From positions 1 to 6,594 of the forward strand of contig JANYDZ010000501.1 in NCBI GenBank assembly GCA_025363375.1: 6,594 bases of DNA, written 5' to 3'. A program made the translations under genes and the position numbers. The DNA comes from Hyphomicrobiales bacterium. GTDB taxonomy: Bacteria > Pseudomonadota > Alphaproteobacteria > Rhizobiales > Beijerinckiaceae. The notes under the pieces are model-generated. The model was not told the origin of the DNA. It made no database searches and worked only from the letters and a program-made list of their open reading frames with translations. This document shows, piece after piece, positions 1-5,008 of the stretch (the stretch's first letter is position 1; the number at the start of each line of letters is the position of its first letter).

Positions 1-80
1 AGGCTGCGGAGTTGCCGGAAGACCATGTCGATGTGGATTCGGTGTTCGCCAAGCTGAAGGATTTGAAAGTGAAGCAGTAG
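1..80 (+). CDS. 3' end of an unidentified protein (partial); possibly a TrcR/DUF1013-type regulator
   Basis: The frame beginning at base 3 runs without interruption to a TAG at 78-80 and gives 25 residues. The tail is acidic and then basic: ELPEDHVDVDSVFAKLKDLK followed by VKQ. An intrinsic terminator begins 4 bp after the stop, which supports this as a real gene end. The DVDSVFAKLK-like tail resembles, from memory only, the C-termini of alphaproteobacterial DUF1013 proteins (cell-cycle regulator TrcR). Twenty-five residues are too few to decide, so I leave the identity open. The start and all catalytic or binding domains lie outside the window. Confidence 0.7.
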   Translation, partial: AAELPEDHVDVDSVFAKLKDLKVKQ

Positions 81-84
81 AGGC

Positions 85-105
85 GGCCCGGGTTTCCGGG
101 CCTTT
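85..105 (+). terminator. Rho-independent terminator of the upstream partial gene
   Basis: A 7-bp all-GC stem (85-91 pairing with 96-102) with a 4-nt GTTT loop is followed by TTTCC. It begins 4 bp after the TAG at 78-80. The T-tract is short, so termination may be partial, but position and stem strength fit an intrinsic terminator. Confidence 0.65.
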
Positions 106-182
106 CCTGAAACTTGCGGCTGGCCAAAGGGTTCCGGGAAAACCTCAGGCGGTGCGGACAAACAAGCGAATCGATTCACAAG

Positions 183-213
183 TTTTTCCGTTGAGCCAAA
201 CAAAGCGGAAAAA
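183..213. repeat. 8-bp inverted repeat with 15-nt spacer
   Basis: TTTTTCCG at 183-190 is the exact reverse complement of CGGAAAAA at 206-213. A second register, CCGTT (188-192) with AACGG (212-216), is also possible. On the minus strand the structure would end in T-rich sequence, but the T residues lie inside the stem, so it does not look like a standard terminator. Function unknown. Confidence 0.5.
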
Positions 214-245
214 CGGTTCGGTTTCACTGCCCACACTGCGGGAGA

Positions 246-286
246 CGCTGCAATTTGACTGGCTAAAAGCGCTGATTGCAGCGCTT
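246..286. repeat. Two overlapping, mutually exclusive hairpins
   Basis: CGCTGCAAT (246-254) is the perfect 9-bp reverse complement of ATTGCAGCG (275-283). AAGCGCTG (267-274) is the perfect 8-bp reverse complement of CAGCGCTT (279-286), with a 4-nt ATTG loop. Both stems need bases 279-283, so only one can form at a time. This is the geometry of attenuators and some riboregulators. No T-run follows either stem, and no gene starts close downstream on the plus strand, so a role is not established. Confidence 0.5.
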
Positions 287-612
287 GCGACGATGCGCCT
301 GCCTGTCCGCTTCGTCATCTGAATTTTAGCCTACGAGAGAAAATAATCATTGACACCATCACGCTGATATGGCATCTTGTGGCCATTCTCGAAAGATGTG
401 CTCTTCGACAGGCCAAGGCGTTTAGGTCCGGCGACAAAAAGCCCCGCGCGCCTCCCTTCAAATCGATTTGCGTCGCGAGCTGAATTCTCAAGCGCCATAG
501 CGCATTGCCTGCAGGATGGGGTTTCCATAACAACGAGCCGAGCGCCCTCCCGTCTACAATCCGGCCACGCCGGCCCTTGCTGAAGCGGTTTCAATATCCC
601 GGAATAAGGCTG

Positions 613-1107
613 TCACCGCCGTTCGACACGTGGAACATGCGCGGCAAGCAACGCCTCAAACCTTGCCCGGTCCTGCAGGCTGAAAAAGGCGCGCGCCGGC
701 AGGACGATCCAGGATTCGGTTCCGTGATGCAGACGATAGCAGCTCGCCTCCGCCACAACGTGACTGTAGATCGACCATGGCAGGTTGGTGGCGACGCCCC
801 CTTTGCGGAATGTCACGCCCGAGTCTGAATATGTGAGATTGTAGAATTCGCGGTATTTGGGCTCGCGCCAAAGCGCAATGTCCGGACTGAAAATCCACAT
901 GATCAGCAAAAGCGCGATGAAACCCGCGCCGGCGATGAACGAGGCCATGGCCAGTCCGCCCGCCGCGCCCCCGACGCTCAACCACAGGCCAAGCGCAATG
1001 AGACAAAGCGCAAGCGTGGTGTTGAAACGAATGCCAGCTTGCGAAAAGAAATTCGCGCGGATGGCGGGCGCGATATCATCGCGTTCGTAGGTGAAACGCA
1101 GCGTCAC
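613..1107 (-). CDS. YcxB-like small membrane protein
   Basis: The predicted protein has 164 residues. A short polar N-terminus (1-27) is followed by two hydrophobic segments (about 28-46 and 52-73) and a soluble C-terminal domain (about 85-155). That domain contains W111-S-I-Y114 and, near the end, IVLPARAFF (134-142), a pattern typical of the YcxB-like C-terminal domain family, whose biochemical role is not known. The start is GTG (1105-1107), preceded by AGGG six bases upstream, a modest ribosome binding site. No closer ATG retains the N-terminal strand. The gene lies 60 bp downstream of prpE on the same strand and probably shares its transcript. The family assignment rests on topology and the motif pattern; the coding call is firmer than the name. 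Confidence 0.75.
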   Translation of the reverse strand: MTLRFTYERDDIAPAIRANFFSQAGIRFNTTLALCLIALGLWLSVGGAAGGLAMASFIAGAGFIALLLIMWIFSPDIALWREPKYREFYNLTYSDSGVTFRKGGVATNLPWSIYSHVVAEASCYRLHHGTESWIVLPARAFFSLQDRARFEALLAAHVPRVERR

Positions 1108-1134
1108 GGCGGACCCTGGCGAAATTTACACGCC

Positions 1135-1164
1135 GTCCACGGACTGAACTGAATTGTCCACGGA
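1135..1164. repeat. 9-bp direct repeat with 21-bp period in the prpE/YcxB-like gap
   Basis: GTCCACGGA occurs at 1135-1143 and again at 1156-1164. The first copy, read as GTCCACGGAC, is nearly palindromic (GTCC/GGAC arms). The 21-bp spacing is two helical turns, the geometry of tandem protein-binding sites, but the pair is short. It lies between the prpE stop and the GTG start of the downstream gene. Confidence 0.35.
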
Positions 1165-1167
1165 AGT

Positions 1168-3069
1168 CTATATCCCCCGCTCCTTCAACGCCGCGCCGAT
1201 CTCTTCGAATATCGCGGGATCGTCCACCGTCGCGGGCATCGCCCATTCCGTCCCGTCCGCGATCTTCTTCATCGTGCCGCGCAAAATCTTGCCCGAGCGC
1301 GTCTTTGGCAGGCGCGCCACGGTGATCGCGGTTTTGAACGCGGCGACCGGGCCTATTTTTTCGCGCACCAGCGCGACAACGTCCTTCTCGATATCCGACC
1401 GCGCGCGCGTCACGCCGGATTTCAGCACGATGAAGCCGAGGGGCGCTTCGCCTTTCAAAGCGTCGGCGACGCCGATAACCGCGCATTCCGCGACATCCGG
1501 GTGCGCGGAAAGCACTTCTTCCATGCCGCCGGTCGAGAGCCTGTGGCCCGCGACGTTGATGATGTCGTCGGTGCGGCCCATCACGTAGATGTAACCGTCA
1601 ACGTCCTTGTAGCCGGCGTCCGAGGTTTTGTAATAGCCGGGGAATTCGGCGAGGTAGGACTCGCGCATGCGGTCATCCTGCCGCCACAGCGTCGGCAGAC
1701 AGCTCGGGGGCAGCGGGAGTTTGATGGCGATGGAGCCCATGGTTCCGTTCGGCAATTCCGCGCAGGCTTCATCGACGATGCGCACGTCGTAGCCCGGCAT
1801 CGGCACTGTCGCGGAACCGTATTTCACCGGCAGCGCGCCGAGGCCGACGGGATTGCCCGCGATGCACCACCCGGTCTCCGTCTGCCACCAATGGTCGATG
1901 ACGGGGACCCCGAGAATGCGCTCGGCCCATTGCACAGTGTCCGGGTCGGCGCGCTCGCCCGCGAGGAACAGCGTGCGCAGCGATTTCAGCGAATATTTTT
2001 TCAGATATTCGGCGTTGGGGTCCTCCTTCTTGATGGCGCGGAAGGCGGTGGGCGCGGTAAACAGCGCGGCGATCTTGTGCTCTTCGACGACACGCCAGAA
2101 CGTGCCCGCATCCGGCGTGCCGACAGGCTTGCCTTCGAACACCACGCAGGCGCAGCCATGCAGCAGCGGAGCATAGGCGATATAGGAATGCCCGACCGCC
2201 CAACCAAGATCGGAGGCGGCCCAGAAAACTTCGCCGGGATCGATGTCGTAGAAATTCTTCATGGACCATTTGAGCGCGACCATATGGCCGCCATTGTCGC
2301 GCACGACGCCCTTGGGAACGCCCGTGGTGCCGGACGTGTAGAGAATGTAAAGCGGATCGGTCGCCGCGAGCGGCGCGCATTCGGCGCGCGCTCCGGCGGC
2401 TTTCGCTTTGGCGACGGCCTGCGCCCAATCGTGATCGCGGCCCGCGATCATGCTCGCCTGCGCTTGCGGGCGCTGCATCATCAGCACGGCGCCGGGCTTT
2501 GACCGGCTGAGTTCAATGGCCTGATCGAGCAGCGGTTTGTACTGGATGACGCGTCCCGGCTCGAGGCCGCAGGATGCCGCGAGGATGAGTTTCGGCGTGG
2601 CGTCGTCGATGCGGGTGGCGAGTTCCTTCGGCGCAAAGCCCCCGAAGACCACGGAATGCACCGCGCCGATGCGCGCGCAGGCGAGCATGCCGAACAGCGC
2701 CTCGGGCACCATGGGCATGTAGACGACGACCCGGTCGCCCTTGCCGACGCCCAGATCGCGCAGCACGGCGGCCAGCGTCGAGACCTCGTCGAGAAGTTCG
2801 GCGAAAGTATAAGTGCGTTTCGCGCCGGTGACCGGGCTGTCATAGATAACGGCGGGTTGGTTGGCGCGCGCGCCCAAAGCATGGCGATCAACCGCGTTGT
2901 AACAGGTGTTGCAGACAGCGTCGGGAAACCAGCGGCCGTAAACCCCGGCATTGGCGTCGAAAATCAGCCGCGGCGGCTTGATCCAGTCGATTTCGCGCGC
3001 GGCCTGCGCCCAAAACCCTTGCGGGTCCTTTTGCCAGGCTGCATAGGTGTCGCGATAGGCGCTGGCCAT
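1168..3069 (-). CDS. prpE: Propionyl-CoA synthetase (AMP-forming)
   Basis: A 633-residue cytoplasmic enzyme of the acetyl/propionyl-CoA synthetase class, making propionyl-CoA from propionate, ATP and CoA via propionyl-AMP. In order: the ACS-type N-terminal cap (about 5-60); the adenylation core with phosphate loop YTSGTTGVPKG (244-254); the A5 motif HWWQTETGW (393-401); A7 with Asp484 in YYKTSDAG; the hinge GRTDDIINVAGHR (498-510); and A10 PKTRSGK (588-594), where Lys594 is the catalytic lysine. The corresponding Lys592 of Salmonella PrpE is reversibly acylated, so the same control is possible here. The tryptophans in the A5 motif fit a small acyl substrate. Length is close to the 628 residues of Salmonella PrpE. 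The start at 3069 was chosen because GGAGG lies 5 nt upstream; an ATG at 3126 would add 19 unconserved residues. Acetate or acrylate could be side substrates. Confidence 0.95.
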   Translation of the reverse strand: MASAYRDTYAAWQKDPQGFWAQAAREIDWIKPPRLIFDANAGVYGRWFPDAVCNTCYNAVDRHALGARANQPAVIYDSPVTGAKRTYTFAELLDEVSTLAAVLRDLGVGKGDRVVVYMPMVPEALFGMLACARIGAVHSVVFGGFAPKELATRIDDATPKLILAASCGLEPGRVIQYKPLLDQAIELSRSKPGAVLMMQRPQAQASMIAGRDHDWAQAVAKAKAAGARAECAPLAATDPLYILYTSGTTGVPKGVVRDNGGHMVALKWSMKNFYDIDPGEVFWAASDLGWAVGHSYIAYAPLLHGCACVVFEGKPVGTPDAGTFWRVVEEHKIAALFTAPTAFRAIKKEDPNAEYLKKYSLKSLRTLFLAGERADPDTVQWAERILGVPVIDHWWQTETGWCIAGNPVGLGALPVKYGSATVPMPGYDVRIVDEACAELPNGTMGSIAIKLPLPPSCLPTLWRQDDRMRESYLAEFPGYYKTSDAGYKDVDGYIYVMGRTDDIINVAGHRLSTGGMEEVLSAHPDVAECAVIGVADALKGEAPLGFIVLKSGVTRARSDIEKDVVALVREKIGPVAAFKTAITVARLPKTRSGKILRGTMKKIADGTEWAMPATVDDPAIFEEIGAALKERGI

Positions 3070-3072
3070 AAT

Positions 3073-3079
3073 GTCCTCC
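3073..3079 (-). promoter_or_regulatory. Ribosome binding site that fixes the prpE start
   Basis: On the minus strand the sequence reads GGAGGAC, with GGAGG five bases before the ATG at 3067-3069. It sits just downstream of the palindrome at 3083-3094. It decides against the upstream in-frame ATG at 3124-3126, which has no comparable site. Confidence 0.85.
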
Positions 3080-3082
3080 AGA

Positions 3083-3094
3083 GTTCCCGGGAAC
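3083..3094. promoter_or_regulatory. Perfect 12-bp palindrome in the prpE leader
   Basis: GTTCCCGGGAAC is self-complementary over all 12 bases and lies 3 bp upstream of the prpE ribosome binding site. It could be a dimeric repressor operator or, in the mRNA, a small stem next to the ribosome binding site. No regulator gene in the window recommends a particular protein. Confidence 0.4.
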
Positions 3095-3103
3095 CTTAGT
3101 GAA

Positions 3104-3116
3104 GGCGCCCGGCGCC
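3104..3116. promoter_or_regulatory. Second dyad in the prpE leader: GGCGCC repeated around a central C
   Basis: GGCGCC, one C, then GGCGCC form a 13-bp perfect dyad. Its centre is about 21.5 bp from that of the 3083-3094 palindrome, close to two helical turns. High GC makes GGCGCC common by chance, so weight should rest on the pair rather than on this site alone. Confidence 0.3.
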
Positions 3117-3182
3117 ATGCAACCATGGACCGGGTAGCAGTTCGACGGACGGGCGCGCCGGCGAGGAAAGATTGTATCGCGG

Positions 3183-3944
3183 ATGATCACGGACTGGCAT
3201 TTCTACCTCGTCGCCATTCCGGCGGTCATTCTGCAGGGCCTGGGCAAGGGCGGGTTCCAGGGCATGGGCGCGCTCTCCCTGCCCTTGATGTGCCTTGTGC
3301 TGCAGCCGGTGCAGGCCATCGCCATTCAGTTGCCGATCCTGATGGCGCAGGATCTCGTCAACATCTGGGCCTATCGCAAGAACCTGCACCGGCAGAACCT
3401 GTTCTATTGCCTGCCCGGCATTTTCATCGGCATCGCCGTGGGGTCGGTGGTGGCGGTGAAAGTGTCGCCTTCGCTGGTGCAGCTTTGTGTCGGGCTGATC
3501 GCCTGCGTTTTCGTGCTCGTCTCCGTGGGGCGGGCCGGCGCGGACGCCAGGGCGACCGAGCCGAACCTGCCCAAGGCGACCCTCTGGTGCTCGATTGGCG
3601 GCTTCACTTCTTTCATCGCCAATGCCGGCGGCGTGCCCGTTCAGGTCTATCTGATGCCGCAGAAACTCGCGCCGCCGGTTTTCGCGGGAACGATGGGGAT
3701 TCTCTTCGCCATCGTGAATTACGTGAAGTTCCCCATTTTCTACGCGCTCGATCAGTTGCCGGCGCAGAACCTGCTCACTTCCGCCGTGCTGTTGCCGGTC
3801 GCGATCACCGCGGCTTTTTGCGGCGTCTGGCTGGTGCGGCGCATGTCGGGCGCGAAGTTCTATCCCATTGTGCGCGGCCTGACGTTCTGCGTCGGGTTGA
3901 AACTCGTTTGGGACGGCTCCCAGGCGCTTTTGCGGGCCTCGTAA
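3183..3944 (+). CDS. TauE/SafE-family membrane transporter (putative sulfite/organic anion exporter)
   Basis: A 253-residue, strongly hydrophobic inner-membrane protein with about eight predicted helices (near 5-20, 28-48, 72-92, 97-115, 132-150, 167-187, 197-217 and 227-248). The N-terminal GKGGFQGMG (21-29) and the mid-protein GFTSFIANAGG (140-150), followed by VPVQVYLMPQKL, are the paired glycine-rich signatures of the two halves of the TauE/SafE (DUF81) family. Members move small anions such as sulfite, sulfoacetate or other organic acids; the substrate cannot be read from sequence. The ATG start is preceded by GAGGAAAG 12 nt upstream, a rather long spacing, but no nearer in-frame start exists. 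It is transcribed divergently from prpE, hinting at a carboxylate link, and is followed after 63 bp by the PAP2 gene on the same strand. Confidence 0.9.
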   Translation: MITDWHFYLVAIPAVILQGLGKGGFQGMGALSLPLMCLVLQPVQAIAIQLPILMAQDLVNIWAYRKNLHRQNLFYCLPGIFIGIAVGSVVAVKVSPSLVQLCVGLIACVFVLVSVGRAGADARATEPNLPKATLWCSIGGFTSFIANAGGVPVQVYLMPQKLAPPVFAGTMGILFAIVNYVKFPIFYALDQLPAQNLLTSAVLLPVAITAAFCGVWLVRRMSGAKFYPIVRGLTFCVGLKLVWDGSQALLRAS

Positions 3945-4007
3945 TCGGACTTGTTAAGAAATTTTGGCGAAGCTCCCGCCAGCTTTCCTGATTCCCCGCG
4001 AGGCGAT

Positions 4008-4934
4008 GTGATCGATACGCGCAAGGCCATGAACCGGGTCTGGGGCCTGGCCGCGGCGCTTGCGCTGGTCGATGCTCTGGGCCTTTGCCTGACTGGATTG
4101 CGGCTCGATCCCGTCGCTTTGCTGAAAACACTCGCGATCGGCGCTGTTCCGCTCGCGCTGTCGTGGTTTTACACGAGCAAACGCCCGGAGCCCATGCTCG
4201 CGGCGCTGCTCGAAAGCGCCGCGTTTCTGGTGCTGTTCACCCTGGCGCTGGCGATATCGAGCTATATTGGAACCTCGCTTGGCCTGCCGCTGCAAGACGG
4301 TTTGTTCGACAGGCTCGACAAGGCCATGGGGTTCGATTTTCTCGATCACCTCGCCTTTGTAGCGGCGCGTCCGGACTTCGCGGCCTTGCTCGACTATGCC
4401 TATATGAGCTCAATGATGCAGGTCGTTGTCGTCGTGCTGGCGCTCGCCTTTGTCGGGGAGATCGCGCGGCTGCGCGCCTATATGGCGCTGTTCGCCTTGA
4501 CGGCGACCGCGACGATTTTCATCGCGACGCTCTGCCCAACCATCGGCACATACGCATTTTACGATGTCGCCGACGCGATGCTGCCGGCTTTCCGCGATCC
4601 TCGCGCGGGCTGGGATCAGGTGAAGCATATTCTGGCGCTGCGCGACGGGTCCATGCGGGAAATTCCGCTGAACGACATACGCGGCCTCGTGTCGTTCCCC
4701 TCGTTCCACACCGCGCTGGCGGTCGTCACGACCTGGGCCGTGCTGCGCGTGCGCTATCTGAATGTCGCGGTCGCCGCGTTGAATTTTCCATTGCTTCTCG
4801 CGACGCCAACGAACGGCAGCCACTATCTCTGCGACATTATCGTCGGCGCCGGTGTGGCTTTCGCCGCGCTCCGTCTGGTTTCCGGCTATGAGCGCCGCGC
4901 GCCGGAGGCCACGCGTCGATGGGCGGCGGCTTAG
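4008..4934 (+). CDS. PAP2-superfamily membrane phosphatase/transferase (PAP2_3, inositolphosphotransferase-like)
   Basis: About 308 residues with roughly eight hydrophobic segments (near 15-31, 38-54, 64-87, 135-152, 157-177, 231-247, 250-266, 274-290). The conserved PAP2 C2 motif appears as SFPSFH (229-234, His234) and C3 as GSHYLCD (270-276, with His272 and Asp276), so both catalytic histidines are present. A classical C1 motif (Lys, six residues, Arg-Pro) is not visible, which fits the divergent PAP2_3 branch. Such enzymes act on membrane lipid phosphates such as phosphatidate or isoprenyl diphosphates; the substrate is unknown. The start is uncertain. GTG 4008 has GAGG with a short 4-nt spacing, ATG 4029 would give 301 residues, and the frame stays open upstream to a TTG at 3951. 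It sits 63 bp after the TauE-like gene and 74 bp before the acyl-CoA synthetase. Confidence 0.85.
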   Translation: MIDTRKAMNRVWGLAAALALVDALGLCLTGLRLDPVALLKTLAIGAVPLALSWFYTSKRPEPMLAALLESAAFLVLFTLALAISSYIGTSLGLPLQDGLFDRLDKAMGFDFLDHLAFVAARPDFAALLDYAYMSSMMQVVVVVLALAFVGEIARLRAYMALFALTATATIFIATLCPTIGTYAFYDVADAMLPAFRDPRAGWDQVKHILALRDGSMREIPLNDIRGLVSFPSFHTALAVVTTWAVLRVRYLNVAVAALNFPLLLATPTNGSHYLCDIIVGAGVAFAALRLVSGYERRAPEATRRWAAA

Positions 4935-4997
4935 CCGAAAAGCGGGTTTGATCGCCGGCGCGCGCGGCTCTAAATCTTCAGGACGACAACACCATCC

Positions 4998-5002
4998 GGA
5001 GG
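4998..5002 (+). promoter_or_regulatory. Ribosome binding site of the second acyl-CoA synthetase
   Basis: A consensus GGAGG lies six bases before the ATG at 5009-5011 and fixes the start. It lies in the 74-bp gap after the PAP2 gene. That gap has no clear terminator, only a weak GC-rich 4-bp stem near 4954-4968. Confidence 0.85.
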
Positions 5003-5008
5003 TCGCCT

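Larger units (their letters stand above)
81..612. other. 532-bp stretch without a convincing gene; holds a terminator and several inverted repeats
   Basis: Between the first gene's stop and the minus-strand YcxB-like gene I see no reading frame with family character or a good ribosome binding site. Frames at 377-583 (plus) and 331-594 (minus, TTG start 18 bp beyond the YcxB-like stop) are open but rich in Arg/Ser/Pro, overlap each other, and look like by-products of GC-rich DNA. The first half (about 110-360) is less GC-rich than the genes and contains the hairpins annotated separately. The second half shows no structure I can interpret. Confidence 0.6.
3070..3182. promoter_or_regulatory. Divergent intergenic control region between prpE and the TauE-like gene
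   Basis: These 113 bp separate two outward-facing start codons (prpE at 3069, TauE-like at 3183), so both promoters should lie here or overlap the genes. I cannot assign convincing -35/-10 pairs. On the minus strand a TTGCAT about 18 bp before TAAGGT (ending near 3095) is a weak candidate for prpE. Two perfect dyads in the prpE-proximal half are listed separately. Confidence 0.5.

Noticed and set aside
350..378. Perfect TTGACA (350-355) followed 17 bp later by CATCTT, as a plus-strand promoter
   Set aside because: The -10 match is only three of six and no credible plus-strand gene follows before the convergent YcxB-like gene.
561..573. CCGGC-CAC-GCCGG hairpin as terminator of the minus-strand prpE/YcxB-like transcript
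   Set aside because: The stem is only 5 bp with a 3-nt loop and no T-run follows on the minus strand.
331..594. 87-codon minus-strand frame downstream of the YcxB-like gene, and its plus-strand counterpart at 377-583
   Set aside because: The minus frame needs a TTG start with a poor ribosome binding site, both are compositionally typical of chance GC-rich frames, and they overlap on opposite strands. Conservation at protein level would be needed to revive either.
1501..2502. Long plus-strand frame of 333 codons inside prpE
   Set aside because: It is antisense to a well-conserved enzyme gene, has no recognisable domain, and is expected from third-position GC bias; the same holds for the antisense frame at 4970-5986.
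3070..3126. N-terminal extension of prpE to the ATG at 3124-3126 (652 residues)
   Set aside because: The extra 19 residues have no family character, no ribosome binding site precedes that ATG, and the ATG at 3067-3069 has GGAGG at ideal spacing.
3970..3985. AAGCT-CCCGCC-AGCTT hairpin between the TauE-like and PAP2 genes as a terminator
   Set aside because: The 5-bp stem lacks a following T-run and such short repeats are common by chance.
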